A DNA stretch of 64,000 nucleotides from Caballeronia sp. TF1N1 (GCF_022878925.1 NZ_CP084626.1:1488001-1552000); one strand, 5' to 3'; positions 47,314-57,900 are shown, numbered from the stretch's first letter. A program made the numbers and translations. The notes: generated from the sequence alone by a model not told the origin.

Positions 47314-48348
47314 TTACTGCGGCTGATAGATCGAATCGAACACGCCGCCGTCCGCGAAGTGCGTCTTCTGCGCTTTGGTCCAGCCACCGAAGGTGTCGTC
47401 GATGGTGTAGAGCTTGAGCTTGGGGAACTGCTTGGTCAGCTCGGCGGGCACCTTGTCCGAACGCGGACGATAGAAATTGCGCGCCGCGATCTGCTGGCCT
47501 TCGTCGCTATACAGATACTTCAGATACGCTTCGGCCAGCTTGCGCGTGCCGTGCTTGTCGACGACCTTGTCCACCACCGCGACCGGCGGCTCGGCCAGAA
47601 TGCTCACCGAAGGAACCACGATCTGGAACTTCTCCGGACCGAATTCCTTGAGCGACAGGAACGCCTCGTTTTCCCATGCGATCAGCACGTCGCCCTGACC
47701 GCGCTGCACGAAGCTGGTGGTCGCGCCGCGTGCGCCGGAATCGAGCACGCCTGCGTTCTTGTAGAGCTTGGTCACGAACTCCTTCGCGGTCTCTTCGTTG
47801 CCGCCGGGCTTGTGTTGCGCATACGCCCACGCCGCCAAATAGTTCCAGCGCGCGCCGCCCGAGGTCTTCGGGTTCGGCGTGACGATCGACACGCCCGGCT
47901 TGGTGAGATCGTCCCAGTCCTTGATGCCCTTCGGGTTGCCTTTGCGCACTAGAAACACAATGGTCGACGTGTACGGCGATGCATTGTCCGGCAGACGCTT
48001 CTGCCAGTCCGTCCCGACGATGCCCTTGGAGGCGAGCGCGTCGATGTCGTAAGCAAGCGCAAGCGTCACGACGTCTGCCTGAAGCCCGTCTAGAACCGCG
48101 CGCGCTTGGCCACCAGAACCGCCGTGAGATTGCTTGAAAGTGACCGTTTCACCGGTGTCCGCCTTCCACTTCTTCGCAAAGGCCTGGTTGAAGTCCTGAT
48201 ACAACTCGCGCGTCGGATCGTACGAGACGTTCAGAAACGACGTGTCCGCGTGCGCGGTGGCCGAGATTCCGAAACTCGCCGCCGTGATCGCCAGCGCGGC
48301 AAAGAGTTGTTTCGCGCCGCCCTTCAATCCAGCCCTGATGCTATGCAT
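47314..48348 (-). CDS. sbp: Periplasmic sulfate-binding protein
   Basis: The 344-residue high-affinity binder feeds CysTWA. A Sec signal peptide ends near ATAHA (residues 30-34), after which [20 protein letters not shown] is the Sbp/CysP signature. [15 protein letters not shown] and [19 protein letters not shown] carry the backbone and Ser/Gly contacts of the sulfate pocket. It heads the sbp-cysT-cysW-cysA-cysB set on the minus strand. Confidence 0.94.
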   Translation of the reverse strand: MHSIRAGLKGGAKQLFAALAITAASFGISATAHADTSFLNVSYDPTRELYQDFNQAFAKKWKADTGETVTFKQSHGGSGGQARAVLDGLQADVVTLALAYDIDALASKGIVGTDWQKRLPDNASPYTSTIVFLVRKGNPKGIKDWDDLTKPGVSIVTPNPKTSGGARWNYLAAWAYAQHKPGGNEETAKEFVTKLYKNAGVLDSGARGATTSFVQRGQGDVLIAWENEAFLSLKEFGPEKFQIVVPSVSILAEPPVAVVDKVVDKHGTRKLAEAYLKYLYSDEGQQIAARNFYRPRSDKVPAELTKQFPKLKLYTIDDTFGGWTKAQKTHFADGGVFDSIYQPQ

Positions 48349-48396
48349 TCCCCGTTCTCCGTCTTATCGAATTGACGGAATCAGTCTAAAGGCGAG

Positions 48397-48440
48397 CTTA
48401 TATGATTAGAAATAATTGTTTCTCACTTTTTTAGATGCAA
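48397..48440 (-). promoter_or_regulatory. Likely CysB-dependent promoter of sbp
   Basis: Upstream of sbp lies a strongly A+T-rich stretch, in contrast to its surroundings. On the minus strand TATAAG (48402-48397) makes a good -10, about 50 bp before sbp, with only a poor -35. A weak -35 with an A+T-rich upstream tract fits CysB-type activation; no exact site can be defined. Confidence 0.4.
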
Positions 48441-48562
48441 AAGTGCTAAAGCGAGGTTTTTCGCAGTCCGAGGGACAAATAGCGACTGTTTGGGCGCGCT
48501 GCAGCCTTGTCAGTAAAGGATCTGGCGACGAACTTCAAGTAAAGCTTGAAAAGCGCGAAATA

Positions 48563-48578
48563 CTGTATAAAAATACAG
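48563..48578. promoter_or_regulatory. LexA-binding SOS box 1
   Basis: CTGTATAAAAATACAG is a near-ideal 16-bp CTGT-N8-ACAG palindrome, 40 bp upstream of lexA. The A+T-rich core may overlap the -10 element, so LexA would block its own transcription. Confidence 0.92.
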
Positions 48579-48582
48579 TCAT

Positions 48583-48598
48583 CTGTCCATCCATACAG
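48583..48598. promoter_or_regulatory. LexA-binding SOS box 2
   Basis: CTGTCCATCCATACAG keeps both CTGT and ACAG arms with an eight-base core, centred 20 bp (about two helical turns) from box 1. Two boxes in tandem before lexA are also found in E. coli and imply autoregulation. Confidence 0.85.
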
Positions 48599-48617
48599 TG
48601 CGCCGAGGCTCCAGCAA

Positions 48618-49295
48618 GTGACCAAACCCTCAAAACTTACCGCGCGACAGCAGCAAGTGTTCGAGCTCATCCAGCGAGCCATCGACCGCACGGGCTTTCC
48701 GCCCACGCGTGCCGAAATTGCTGCCGTGCTTGGCTTCAGCTCCGCGAACTCCGCCGAGGAACATCTGCGGGCACTGGCGCGCAAGGGCGTGATCGAACTC
48801 GCGGCGGGTTCGTCGCGTGGCATCCGCCTGTTGGGAGGCTCCGCGCGCATCGACCGTTCGGACGATCTTCCGCATCAGTTCACCTTGCCGCATCAGAGCA
48901 TCATGCAGTTGTCGCTTCCGCTGGTCGGGCGCGTTGCGGCGGGCAGTCCCATCCTTGCGCAGGAGCATATCTCGCAACACTACGCGTGCGACCCTGCGTT
49001 CTTTTCGGGCAAGCCCGACTATCTGCTGAAGGTGCGCGGCTTGTCCATGCGCGACGCGGGCATTCTCGACGGCGACCTGCTTGCCGTACAGAAGCGCAAT
49101 GAAGCGAAAGACGGGCAGATCGTGGTCGCGCGTATTGGCGACGACGTCACGGTGAAACGCTGGAAGCGCCGGCCAGATGGCGTGGAATTGGTCGCGGAGA
49201 ATCCCGACTACGAAAACATCTTCGTGCGCTCCGGCAGCGGCGACTTCGCGCTGGAAGGAATCGCGGTCGGGCTCATCCGCTCCGGCGAGTTCTAA
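48618..49295 (+). CDS. lexA: SOS repressor LexA
   Basis: The 225-residue repressor of DNA-damage genes self-cleaves when bound to RecA filaments. The winged-helix domain (1-70) contains [22 protein letters not shown]. The Ala-Gly cleavage site A108-G109 lies in [10 protein letters not shown]. The catalytic dyad is S143 ([10 protein letters not shown]) and K180 (DDVTVK). The GTG start at 48618 is preferred because it gives the canonical N-terminus ([17 protein letters not shown]). Two SOS boxes lie 20-55 bp upstream. Confidence 0.96.
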   Translation: MTKPSKLTARQQQVFELIQRAIDRTGFPPTRAEIAAVLGFSSANSAEEHLRALARKGVIELAAGSSRGIRLLGGSARIDRSDDLPHQFTLPHQSIMQLSLPLVGRVAAGSPILAQEHISQHYACDPAFFSGKPDYLLKVRGLSMRDAGILDGDLLAVQKRNEAKDGQIVVARIGDDVTVKRWKRRPDGVELVAENPDYENIFVRSGSGDFALEGIAVGLIRSGEF

Positions 49296-49455
49296 CGCAC
49301 GACTCCAGCGCGCGGCGCGTCAACACCGCCGCCCGCTTCGCCTCCTCGCCCTCGCGCGACGCGGCACGTTTCAAAAATTACAAGCATGACGGCCACCGCT
49401 CGCGGCGTGCCGCGGTGCGTCCTATCGTCTGTCGTCCGCCGTCTGGAGAGTCATC

Positions 49456-49782
49456 ATGGAACGTTTCGCCCGTTTGCTGCCCTTTCGTCAGTTTGGCCGT
49501 CTGCGTCATTTGCGCTCGCTGATCTCATGCGCCGTGGCGCGGCCTGAAGCGGCGCCCGATCTCTTCGACGAGATGCCCGCGTTGCCGTCGCGTCAACCCG
49601 CCTTCGCCCGTGTGTCGCTCAATAGCGCGGTGCATGCGGAATCGGAACAGCGCGCGCCGGTGCGGGTGTATCGCAGTGAGTCGCGGGTAATCATGGTCGG
49701 CAATATCGGCGAGGTGTCGCGCATGATCGACCGGTGTATCGACGAGGAACGCGCCGGCGTTAGCAGCGGCATTCTGGCCTGA
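49456..49782 (+). CDS. Hypothetical small basic protein
   Basis: This 108-residue protein of unknown function is Arg-rich at its N-terminus (MERFARLLPFRQFGRLRHLR) with no signal or membrane segment. The C-terminus (VGNIGEVSRMIDRCIDEER) looks helical. GGAGAG 6-7 nt before the ATG supports translation. It lies 160 bp after lexA; no SOS box was seen in front of it. Probably restricted to Burkholderia relatives. Confidence 0.6.
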   Translation: MERFARLLPFRQFGRLRHLRSLISCAVARPEAAPDLFDEMPALPSRQPAFARVSLNSAVHAESEQRAPVRVYRSESRVIMVGNIGEVSRMIDRCIDEERAGVSSGILA

Positions 49783-49940
49783 GGGCGGTAGAGCGTTTGC
49801 CGAGTGAATTTGAGTTATGTGCAATGCAGGCAGTCCGCAATCTATCGGCTGCAAGGAATGAAGCTCGGGATATATCCGGCGTGAACATGGTCAATCGTTC
49901 TTTCATGTCACCCATGTCACGCCGGGGGTCGTTCCTTCGC

Positions 49941-50558
49941 ATGTCCCGCACTACGCGTTATCTCGTCGTCACGCTCGTCATTCTCTTCATCGTTGCAGGG
50001 TTAAGCCTTGTCTATGCGTCGCCCTATATCGCACTGAACCGCGTCAAGCACGCGGCCGATGCGCGCGATGCACAGACCGTCAACGAATACGTCGACTTCC
50101 CCGCACTGCGTGAAAGTCTCAAAGAGCAAGTCGGCGCACTGCTGACGCGGCGCGTCGATATCCAGAAGAGCGGCAATCCGCTCGCGATCATCGGTGCAAT
50201 GATCGGCGCGGCGCTCGTAGGGCCGCTGGTGGATTCCTACGCTACGCCCGAAGGCGTCGCCGCGATTTTGAATGGCATTCCGCCGCGGGGAGATCCAGGC
50301 GAGCATCCACCCGCCGTCGTGCCACCGGTTCGAGACGGTCAGGTGGCGGCGAGTTCACCGCCTTCGGAAGCGGCATCGAGCATGGTTGCGACTCAAGAAC
50401 CGCCGCGACAACCACCGCAGACCACGGCCGGATATCGCAGCTTCGATACGTTCGTGGTGACCTACCAGCACGGTGCCGGCGATGCGCGGTACTCCGCGAT
50501 CTTTCATCGGTACGGGTTGATAACGTGGAAGCTGATCGCGGTTGATTTGAACGGGTGA
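49941..50558 (+). CDS. DUF2939 family membrane-anchored protein
   Basis: The product has one N-terminal membrane segment (YLVVTLVILFIVAGLSLVYA) followed by PYIALNRVKHAADARDAQTVNEYVDF, typical of DUF2939, whose function is unknown. The segment after the anchor should be periplasmic. A Pro/Ser-rich linker (about residues 115-160) precedes a C-terminal strand-rich part. Several upstream in-frame ATGs (49797, 49887, 49905, 49914) exist and none has a convincing ribosome site. The given start places the membrane span at the N-terminus (205 residues). Confidence 0.7.
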   Translation: MSRTTRYLVVTLVILFIVAGLSLVYASPYIALNRVKHAADARDAQTVNEYVDFPALRESLKEQVGALLTRRVDIQKSGNPLAIIGAMIGAALVGPLVDSYATPEGVAAILNGIPPRGDPGEHPPAVVPPVRDGQVAASSPPSEAASSMVATQEPPRQPPQTTAGYRSFDTFVVTYQHGAGDARYSAIFHRYGLITWKLIAVDLNG

Positions 50559-50717
50559 GTTCGTTGTTGGACAACCATTAAAGTGCCGGTAAGCGCTTCA
50601 TGGCATTTTTTGCGGCGTTAAGCGTGCGCGGCCGTCACGCAAGGAGACGGCAGCTGGCGCTGATAGCGCAAAAGAGCACTGGCCGACGCAGGCCAGCCTC
50701 ATCGCGCACACCTATCC

Positions 50718-51230
50718 TCAAACACTTACTTCGGCCCGGTTCGGCTTCGCCGCATAAGCCGCCTCATCTTCCGCTTCGGCCGACTCACCTGACTGACAAA
50801 CCGCAACCAATATGCTGCATGACACGCGATCGAGCAGCGGTGTGTTGCCCGCGCCCATCCACCAGCGCGCGAGACCGCTGCGGCATCGATGGCCGACCAC
50901 GACCAGATCGACCTTAAGACTTTCCGCCAGCGTGGCGATTTCATCGATCGGATGCCCGAATGCGAAATGGCCCTGCGCCTGCAAGCCGCGTTCGCGCAGC
51001 CACTCCACGCCTTCTTGCAGGATATCGCGTGCGGCATCCTCGAACCGTCCGCATGCCATGTCGGTCAGAAGACCGGCGCTTTGCGCAATGCTCGAACGCA
51101 TATCCACCACCGCCAGCACGTGCGTCTCCGCGTTCAAGGCAAGCGCGAGATTTGCGCCCTGACGCAACGCCTTGCGGCCCTCTCTGGAGCCGTCGTAGCA
51201 CAACAGGATTTTTCGATAGCCTGACATCAT
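50718..51230 (-). CDS. Universal stress protein UspA family
   Basis: This 170-residue Usp-fold protein begins YRKILLCYDGSREGRKAL. The ATP-binding pattern is present as GHRCRSGLARWWMGAGNTPLLDRVSCSILV, the Gly-x2-Gly-like spacing of nucleotide-binding Usps. An about 25-residue charged tail extends beyond the domain. GGGAG lies before the ATG. It is transcribed alone on the minus strand; such proteins respond to stress or anaerobiosis but no partner is nearby. Confidence 0.88.
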   Translation of the reverse strand: MMSGYRKILLCYDGSREGRKALRQGANLALALNAETHVLAVVDMRSSIAQSAGLLTDMACGRFEDAARDILQEGVEWLRERGLQAQGHFAFGHPIDEIATLAESLKVDLVVVGHRCRSGLARWWMGAGNTPLLDRVSCSILVAVCQSGESAEAEDEAAYAAKPNRAEVSV

Positions 51231-51531
51231 GATCTCCCTGCCGCGTAGCCGATGGTGTCGGCAAATCGAGTGCGGCGCATCTTCATCATGGTAGGTCGCC
51301 TCATGCGTGGCAACGATGGAAAACGCTTACACGGCAACAAGCGCTAGCGCACACCGTGCCAGAGGCGTGCGAGCCTTGCCGGACAAGCTTGCGGCGCCAT
51401 TTGCCAAAACAACAGGAAGAAGCGATGCACGCTTCGATCACAGGAACGATGCATGCGCTTGCATGCAAAGCGCCGCGCTGGTGCATTGGATTACACTAGC
51501 CGGCTGAGTTTTCTCCTCGCAGGACCGCCGC
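51231..51531. other. Divergent intergenic region (301 bp) upstream of usp and the NodI-like gene
   Basis: No gene is supported. It should carry the promoters for the usp gene (minus) and the ABC transporter (plus). No specific operator was recognised. CAGGA lies just before the ATG at 51532. Confidence 0.45.
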
Positions 51532-52482
51532 ATGACCGACATAAATCACCGAACTGGCGCGAACTCGAACGCGGCGCCAGCGATCGAATTCAGCGAAGTC
51601 AGAAAACATTACGGCGAGCGAAGTGTCGTCGATGGCTTGTCGTTCGACGTTCAGCCTGGCGAGTGCTTCGGCCTGCTCGGCCCGAACGGCGCGGGCAAGA
51701 CGACGACGCTCAAGATGCTGCTCGGCATTTCATCGCCCGACAGCGGCACGATCCGTCTCGTCGGCGAACCCGTGCCAGCGCGCGCACGCTTCGCGCGGCA
51801 ACGCGTGGGCGTCGTGCCGCAATTCGACAACCTCGATCCCGACTTCACCGTGCGCGAAAACCTGCTCGTCTTCGGCCGCTATTTCGGCTTGGCCGGTGCG
51901 CGCATGGAAGCCATCGTGCCTTCGTTGCTCGAATTCGCGCGCCTCGAAAGCAAGGCCCAAGCGCGCGTCGGCGAACTGTCGGGCGGCATGCGGCGGCGGT
52001 TGACGCTGGCGCGCGCCCTCGTCAACGATCCCGACGTGCTCGTGATGGACGAACCCACCACCGGTCTCGATCCGCAAGCGCGCCATCTGATCTGGGAACG
52101 CCTGCGCTCGTTGCTTTCGCGCGGTAAAACCATTCTGCTCACGACGCACTTCATGGAAGAGGCCGAACGCCTGTGCGACCGGCTTTGCGTGATCGAGGAA
52201 GGCCGCAAGCTCGCGGAAGGAAGGCCGCGCGAGTTGATCGAATCGGTGATCGGTTCGGACGTCATCGAAATCTACGGACCCGATCCGCAGGCGCTGGCCG
52301 CCGAACTGGAACCGTTGGCCGCGCGCACGGAGATCAGCGGCGAAACGCTTTTCTGCTATGTCGACGACCCGCAGCCCGTGCATGCGCGCGTGAAGGGCCG
52401 GACGGACGTGCGCTATCTGCATCGTCCGGCGAATCTCGAAGATGTTTTTCTGCGCCTGACCGGGCGCGAGATGGTGGACTAA
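51532..52482 (+). CDS. NodI-like ABC-2 exporter ATPase
   Basis: The 316-residue ATPase of the DRA/NodI class has Walker [11 protein letters not shown], the signature [16 protein letters not shown], and Walker [20 protein letters not shown]. The C-terminal domain ending [16 protein letters not shown] is the NodI-type tail. With the following permease it forms an ABC-2 exporter. In rhizobia NodIJ exports lipochitin oligosaccharide; here no nod genes are nearby, and related betaproteobacterial pairs are thought to be the ancestral form. The substrate is unknown. Confidence 0.88.
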   Translation: MTDINHRTGANSNAAPAIEFSEVRKHYGERSVVDGLSFDVQPGECFGLLGPNGAGKTTTLKMLLGISSPDSGTIRLVGEPVPARARFARQRVGVVPQFDNLDPDFTVRENLLVFGRYFGLAGARMEAIVPSLLEFARLESKAQARVGELSGGMRRRLTLARALVNDPDVLVMDEPTTGLDPQARHLIWERLRSLLSRGKTILLTTHFMEEAERLCDRLCVIEEGRKLAEGRPRELIESVIGSDVIEIYGPDPQALAAELEPLAARTEISGETLFCYVDDPQPVHARVKGRTDVRYLHRPANLEDVFLRLTGREMVD

Positions 52483-52567
52483 TCAAGCGATGGACACTTT
52501 CGATCGATCAGGCGCAAGCATCGAGAAAACACGCGTGCGAGCCAAACACGCCGATACGCTCTCGCCC

Positions 52568-53344
52568 ATGAGCAACGCGCTTCCCGCCAACGCGAGCAAC
52601 TGGATGTCGGTATGGCGGCGCAATTATCTGGTGTGGAAGAAGCTCGCCATTGCATCGATGATCGGCAATCTCGCCGATCCGATGATCTATCTCTTCGGGC
52701 TAGGCCTCGGTCTCGGCTTGATGGTCGGACATGTCGACGGCGTGTCGTATATCGCGTTTCTGGCGGCGGGCACGGTGGCGTCGAGCGTGATGATGTCCGC
52801 GAGTTTCGAGGCCATGTATTCCGGTTTCTCGCGCATGCACGTGCAGCGTACGTGGGAAGCGATCATGCATACGCCGCTGACGCTCGGCGATATCGTTCTC
52901 GGCGAAGTGATCTGGTCCGCGAGCAAATCGGTCTTGTCGGGCGTGGCAATCATGCTGGTGGCGGGCGCGCTCGGCTATGCGAGTTTTCCGTCGATGCTGC
53001 TCGCGCTGCCCATCATCGTGCTCACGGGACTCGCATTCGCGAGCACGGCGATGATCGTCACAGCCATTGCGCCGAGCTACGACTTCTTCATGTTCTATCA
53101 GACGCTCGCGCTCACGCCAATGCTCTTGCTCTCCGGCGTGTTTTTTCCGGTCGCGCAATTGCCTGCTTTTGCGCAGCATGTGACGCAGGCGCTGCCGCTT
53201 TATCACGCGGTCGAGTTGATCCGCGCCGCCATGCTCGGCCGGCCCGTGCACGGACTCGCGTTGCATCTCGCGGTACTCGCGGCGTATTCGGTCGTGCCGT
53301 TCTCCCTGTGCGCGTGGCTGTTTCGCCGCCGCATGATGAAATAA
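52568..53344 (+). CDS. NodJ-like ABC-2 exporter permease
   Basis: This permease of the NodJ/ABC-2 family has about six membrane spans. The opening [20 protein letters not shown] and [18 protein letters not shown] are close to rhizobial NodJ. The start at 52568 gives 258 residues, near NodJ length (about 260). An ATG at 52490, 8 bp after the ATPase gene, would add 26 polar residues and is possible. Its stop codon lies inside the left arm of a terminator. Confidence 0.87.
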   Translation: MSNALPANASNWMSVWRRNYLVWKKLAIASMIGNLADPMIYLFGLGLGLGLMVGHVDGVSYIAFLAAGTVASSVMMSASFEAMYSGFSRMHVQRTWEAIMHTPLTLGDIVLGEVIWSASKSVLSGVAIMLVAGALGYASFPSMLLALPIIVLTGLAFASTAMIVTAIAPSYDFFMFYQTLALTPMLLLSGVFFPVAQLPAFAQHVTQALPLYHAVELIRAAMLGRPVHGLALHLAVLAAYSVVPFSLCAWLFRRRMMK

Positions 53345-53370
53345 AGGGCGATGAATCATCGCCCTTTATT
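53340..53370. terminator. Bidirectional terminator overlapping a stop codon
   Basis: A perfect 13-bp stem (53340-53352 with 53358-53370) with a 5-nt loop separates the converging NodJ-like and gnd genes. The TAA at 53342-53344 lies within its left arm. Confidence 0.88.
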
Positions 53371-53389
53371 CCGACAAACGACCACGGAT

Positions 53390-54370
53390 TTACTTCACGC
53401 CGAACTCTTTGTGGCCGCCGAAGCCGAAGCGCATTGCCGATAGCATGCGCTCGGGGAAGGCTTCGGCATCGCGCGACCGGAAGCGCGTATAAAGCGCCGC
53501 TGACAACACTTGCGCCGGCACCGCTTCCTCGATGGCCGCTTCGATCGTCCAGCGCCCTTCGCCGCTATCGGCCACTTCGGTCGAGTAGCGTTCGAGCGAA
53601 CCATCGCCCGCAAGCGCGCCCGCGGTCAGATCGAGCAGCCACGACGACACCACGCTGCCACGCCGCCAGACTTCCGCGACATCGGCCAGATCGAGCGTGT
53701 AGCGCTCGTTTTCCGGCAACTCGGTCGATTCCTTGTGCTTCAAAATATGGAAGCCCTCGGCATACGCCTGCATCAATCCGTACTCGATGCCGTTGTGCAC
53801 CATCTTCACGAAATGTCCCGAACCAACCGGTCCGCAATGCATGTAGCCGTTCTCGACACGCGCATCGCGTCCGTCGCGGCCGGGCGTCAAGGGAATGTCG
53901 CCGCGTCCCGGCGCAAGCGTCGCGAGAATCGGATCGATACGGTTCACCACCGCGTCATCGCCGCCGATCATCATGCAGTAGCCGCGCTCCAAGCCCCAGA
54001 TGCCGCCTGACGTGCCGACATCGACGTAATGCAGGCCCTGCGCTTTTAGCTCGGCGGCGCGGCGGATATCGTCCTTGTAGAAGCTGTTGCCGCCGTCGAT
54101 GATCACGTCGTCCGGGCTCAGAATCTGCCGGAGATCGTTAAGCGTGTCCTCCGTGATCTTGCCGGCGGGCAGCATGAGCCAGACGACGCGCGGCGTGGCA
54201 AGTTTTGCGACCAGATCGCCGAGATCCTTCGCGCCGGTCGCGCCTTCGCTCGCGAGTGCGTCGGTTGCTTGCGGACTGTGGTCGTAGACGACGCATTGAT
54301 GCCCGTCGCGCATCAGGCGGCGTCCGATGTTGCCGCCCATGCGCCCCAGTCCCACGATGCCAATCTGCAT
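53390..54370 (-). CDS. gnd: 6-phosphogluconate dehydrogenase, decarboxylating (short GndA/YqeC type)
   Basis: The 326-residue enzyme converts 6-phosphogluconate to ribulose 5-phosphate. The dinucleotide motif [10 protein letters not shown] starts at residue 7, followed by [33 protein letters not shown] and the catalytic lysine in [16 protein letters not shown]. The length is of the short, commonly NAD-preferring class, not the about 470-residue Gnd. It starts 5 bp after tkt, and its ribosome site lies within the final tkt codons. Confidence 0.92.
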   Translation of the reverse strand: MQIGIVGLGRMGGNIGRRLMRDGHQCVVYDHSPQATDALASEGATGAKDLGDLVAKLATPRVVWLMLPAGKITEDTLNDLRQILSPDDVIIDGGNSFYKDDIRRAAELKAQGLHYVDVGTSGGIWGLERGYCMMIGGDDAVVNRIDPILATLAPGRGDIPLTPGRDGRDARVENGYMHCGPVGSGHFVKMVHNGIEYGLMQAYAEGFHILKHKESTELPENERYTLDLADVAEVWRRGSVVSSWLLDLTAGALAGDGSLERYSTEVADSGEGRWTIEAAIEEAVPAQVLSAALYTRFRSRDAEAFPERMLSAMRFGFGGHKEFGVK

Positions 54371-54375
54371 GTCCG

Positions 54376-56472
54376 TTACTCCTTGCCGTTGTGTTTGACG
54401 CGTTCGATCTGCTTTTTCGCTTCTTCGTAGACGCGTTCCGGCGTGAAGCCGAATTTGGCCTGAAGCGCCTTCAACGGTGCGGACGCACCGAACGTATGCA
54501 TGGCGAGCACGGTGCCGAGCCGGCCGACGTAGCGGTCCCAGCCGAGCGTGCCGGCCTGTTCGACCGCAACGCGAGCATTCACCGCATTCGGCAACACCGA
54601 TTCCTTGTAGGCTTCGTCCTGTTTCTCGAAGAGGTCCCACGAAGGCATCGATACGACGCGCGCCGCGATGCCTTCGGCCTTCAGCTTCTCGTAGACGCCC
54701 ACGCACAGCGCGACTTCGCTGCCGGTGGCAAGCAACAGCACTTCGGGCGTCTTGCCGCCTTCGGTGTCGGCAAGCACGTAAGCGCCGCGCCGCACGCCTT
54801 CAGCCGACGCGTATTTCTTGCGATCGAAGGTCGGCAGCGGTTGACGCGTCAGCACGATGCACGACGGCTCCTTGTGATACGACAGCGCGACGCGCCATGC
54901 TTCGCCGACTTCGTTGGCATCGGCGGGACGCAGCGTGGTGAGGCCCGGCACGCCGCGCAACGAAGCGAGTTGCTCGATCGGCTGGTGCGTCGGTCCGTCC
55001 TCGCCCACGCCGATGGAATCGTGCGTGAACACGTAGACCACCGGCAGTTCCATGATCGCGGAGAGGCGGATCGGCGGCTTCATGTAGTCGCTGAAAATCA
55101 GGAACGTCGACGCATACGGCCGCATGTTGGACAGCGCGAGTCCATTGGCAACCGAGCCCATGCCGTGCTCGCGAATGCCGAAGTGCAGATTGCGGCCGTC
55201 GTAGCTCGTTGCCTCGAAACTGCCCGCGCCGTCGAACTTCAGATTCGTTTTCGTCGATGGCGACAAGTCCGCCGCGCCGCCGATCAGCCAGGGAATGGAC
55301 TGCGCGATGGCGTTCAGCACCTTGCCCGACGACTCGCGCGTGGCGATTCCCTTTTCGTCCGGCTCGAAGGTCGGAATGCTCTTTTCCCAGCCTTCCGGCA
55401 GCTTCGCTTCGAGCATCAGCGTGAGTTGCTTCGCGAGGTCCGGATAGTCCTTGCCGTAGGAATCGAACTGCTTCTTCCAGGCTTCGTGCGCCGCCTTGCC
55501 ACGCGCACCCATGCCATCGGCGAAATGTTGCACTACGCCGTCGGGCACGAGGAACTGCGCGTCTTCCGGCCAGCCGTACGCGCGCTTCGCAGCCTTGATC
55601 TCATCGGCGCCGAGCGGTTCGCCGTGCGCGGCCGCCGTGTCCTGCTTGTTCGGCGCGCCCCAGCCGATGATGCTCTTCACCACGATCAGGGTCGGCTTGT
55701 CGGTGGTCGCCTTCGCCTTGTTGATGGCCGCTTCGAGCGCGGCGGCGTCGTTGGCGTCGTCGACGTGCAGCGTGTTCCAGTTGTAGCCGTGAAAGCGCGC
55801 TTCGACGTCGTCGCTATACGCAAGGTCGGTGTGTCCTTCGATCGTGATGCGGTTGCTGTCGTAGATCCAGATGAGATTCGACAGCTTTAGGTGCCCCGCG
55901 ATCGATGCCGCTTCGTGCGAGATTCCTTCCATCATGTCGCCGTCGCCGCAAAGCGCGTAGACACGGTAATCGAAGAGCGGCGAATCGCTTTTGTTGAAGT
56001 GCGCTTCTTTCCAGCGCGCGGCCATCGCCATGCCGACGCTGTTGCCGAGACCCTGACCGAGCGGACCTGTCGTGGTTTCGACACCGGTCGTCATGCGGTA
56101 TTCCGGGTGGCCCGGCGTCTTGCTGTCGAGCTGACGAAAATTCTTGATATCGTCGATCGAGATGGCCGGCTTGCCGGTTGGCTTGCCGAACTCGTCGACT
56201 TCCTTCACGCCGGACAGATGCAGCAGCGAATAGAGCAGCATCGACGCGTGCCCGACCGACAGCACGAAGCGGTCGCGATTCGGCCAGAGCGGCGCGTCGG
56301 GATCGTAGCGAAGATGGTTTTGCCACAGATGGAACGCGACTGGCGCGAGCGCCATCGGCGTGCCGGGGTGACCCGAATTGGCTTTTTGCACGGCGTCCAT
56401 CGACAGCGTGCGGATGGTATTGATCGTGAGCGTGTCAAGATCGGCGGAAGACTTCGGCGTTGCTTGAGACAT
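54376..56472 (-). CDS. tkt: Transketolase
   Basis: This 698-residue ThDP enzyme of the pentose phosphate pathway contains [14 protein letters not shown], the ThDP/Mg motif [19 protein letters not shown], and the C-terminal-half markers [15 protein letters not shown] and FSDYMKP. The start at 56472 has AAGGAG upstream. The final codons plus stop read AAG GAG TAA, supplying the Shine-Dalgarno for gnd 6 bp on, so tkt and gnd are translationally linked. Confidence 0.96.
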   Translation of the reverse strand: MSQATPKSSADLDTLTINTIRTLSMDAVQKANSGHPGTPMALAPVAFHLWQNHLRYDPDAPLWPNRDRFVLSVGHASMLLYSLLHLSGVKEVDEFGKPTGKPAISIDDIKNFRQLDSKTPGHPEYRMTTGVETTTGPLGQGLGNSVGMAMAARWKEAHFNKSDSPLFDYRVYALCGDGDMMEGISHEAASIAGHLKLSNLIWIYDSNRITIEGHTDLAYSDDVEARFHGYNWNTLHVDDANDAAALEAAINKAKATTDKPTLIVVKSIIGWGAPNKQDTAAAHGEPLGADEIKAAKRAYGWPEDAQFLVPDGVVQHFADGMGARGKAAHEAWKKQFDSYGKDYPDLAKQLTLMLEAKLPEGWEKSIPTFEPDEKGIATRESSGKVLNAIAQSIPWLIGGAADLSPSTKTNLKFDGAGSFEATSYDGRNLHFGIREHGMGSVANGLALSNMRPYASTFLIFSDYMKPPIRLSAIMELPVVYVFTHDSIGVGEDGPTHQPIEQLASLRGVPGLTTLRPADANEVGEAWRVALSYHKEPSCIVLTRQPLPTFDRKKYASAEGVRRGAYVLADTEGGKTPEVLLLATGSEVALCVGVYEKLKAEGIAARVVSMPSWDLFEKQDEAYKESVLPNAVNARVAVEQAGTLGWDRYVGRLGTVLAMHTFGASAPLKALQAKFGFTPERVYEEAKKQIERVKHNGKE

Positions 56473-56847
56473 GAGCGACGACTCCTTTGCTAAGGGCGCG
56501 CTGTGGCTGAGGGCGCCGCAGCGGGCAACCAGGACCATCGAGCAAGTGTAGTGCCTTACAGCCGGCACTGCATCGCAAGTGACACGTGGGGCGCGCCGTC
56601 GCCCTTATCTGGCGGTGATTCCGGGGCGCGGACAAGCGGCGGCGTTACGGCAGGATACGGACGCAATGCATCCTTGAAGCTTTGCAAAAGTAAGGCAAGG
56701 GCTAAGTAAGCGAAGCGCGCATCGCCGATATTGCGTGCGCGCGAACGGTCAATCGTGACACATCCGCGCGCAGGCCATCAGGTTTCGCGCCAAGGCCTTG
56801 TTCGCAAACGGTTTAAGGCGCGGCAAAGGCGTGACTGGAAGGACGAT
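56473..56847. other. Leader and upstream region of tkt (375 bp)
   Basis: No gene is supported between the tkt start and the tas stop; both genes are on the minus strand. A 6-bp stem (56550-56555 with 56564-56569) about 80 bp before tkt may belong to its leader. No clear promoter hexamers stand out. Confidence 0.4.
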
Positions 56848-57900
56848 TCAAGGCGCCGGGTTCGGCTGACGTTCATGAAGCGCTTCGATCTCGGCGATGA
56901 TTTCCTCGGAAAGTTCGACGTTCACGCTGTCGATGTTTTCCTTCAGCTGTGCCATCGACGTCGCACCGATAAGCGTGCTCGTCGTGAACGGACGGCTGTT
57001 GACGAACGCTAGCGACAACTGCGCGGGCGTCAAACCGTGGCGCTTCGCCAGTTCGACATAGGAAGTGATGGCAGCGATTGCCTGCGGCTTGCTGTAGCGC
57101 TGAAAGCGCTCGAATAGCGTGATGCGCGCGCCGGCCGGGCGCGCACCGCCTTCGTATTTGCCCGAGAGCCAGCCGAAGGCCATCGGCGAATAAGCAAGCA
57201 GGCCCACGCCTTCCTTGTGCGTGAATTCGGAGAGCCCGAGTTCGTACACGCGGTTCACGAGACTGTACGGATTCTGAATGCTGACGACGCGCGGCAAGCC
57301 CGCCTTTTCCGACGCGCGCAAGAATTGCGCGACGCCCCACGGCGTTTCGTTGGACAGCCCGATATGACGAATCTTGCCGGCCTTGACGAGTTCGCCGAGC
57401 GCGGCGAGCGTTTCCTCGATCGGCACCGTGTATTCATCGTCGATATACGGATAGTTCGGGCGGCCGAAGGTCATCGTGCTGCGGTCGGGCCAATGCAGCT
57501 GATACAAATCGATGTAATCCGTTTGCAGGCCCGCGAGGCTGCTGTCGACGGCTTCGACGATATTCTTGCGGTCGAACTGGTTGCCCGCGCCGCGGATGTG
57601 CCGCGGATTGTGCGGCTGGCGCGCGGGCCCGGCGATCTTGGTGGCAAGCACGATATCGGCGCGCTTGCCGCCGTTCCTCGCGAGCCACGTACCGATGTAC
57701 TCCTCAGTGCGGCCTTGCGTTTCAGGGCGCGGCGGGACCGGATACATTTCGGCGGCATCGATCAGATTCACGCCTTGAGCGAGCGCGTAGTCGATCTGTT
57801 CATGCGCCTCGCTCTCGGTGTTCTGCTCGCCCCAGGTCATGGTGCCAAGCCCGATCAGACTCACGTCGACACCCGAATCTCCCAGCTTCCGATACTTCAT
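56848..57900 (-). CDS. tas: Aldo/keto reductase, Tas family
   Basis: The 350-residue NADPH-dependent reductase has a catalytic tetrad visible as D48, Y53 (LIDAAEMYPV), K88 (LATKIAG) and H136 (YQLHWPDR). The stretches TMTWGEQNTES and EMYPVPPRPETQGRTEEYIG, and length, closely match E. coli Tas (346). Physiological substrate is uncertain; Tas was found as a suppressor of tyrosine auxotrophy. It is divergent from an MFS transporter, 203 bp apart. Confidence 0.9.
   Translation of the reverse strand: MKYRKLGDSGVDVSLIGLGTMTWGEQNTESEAHEQIDYALAQGVNLIDAAEMYPVPPRPETQGRTEEYIGTWLARNGGKRADIVLATKIAGPARQPHNPRHIRGAGNQFDRKNIVEAVDSSLAGLQTDYIDLYQLHWPDRSTMTFGRPNYPYIDDEYTVPIEETLAALGELVKAGKIRHIGLSNETPWGVAQFLRASEKAGLPRVVSIQNPYSLVNRVYELGLSEFTHKEGVGLLAYSPMAFGWLSGKYEGGARPAGARITLFERFQRYSKPQAIAAITSYVELAKRHGLTPAQLSLAFVNSRPFTTSTLIGATSMAQLKENIDSVNVELSEEIIAEIEALHERQPNPAP

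Noticed and set aside
47174..47387. Longer CysT beginning near 47387
   Set aside because: The extra residues are Arg-rich and unlike any permease N-terminus, while the ATG at 47174 matches the family start.
49456..49782. SOS-regulated partner of lexA
   Set aside because: No CTGT-N8-ACAG site was found in the 160 bp upstream; cotranscription with lexA is possible but not shown.
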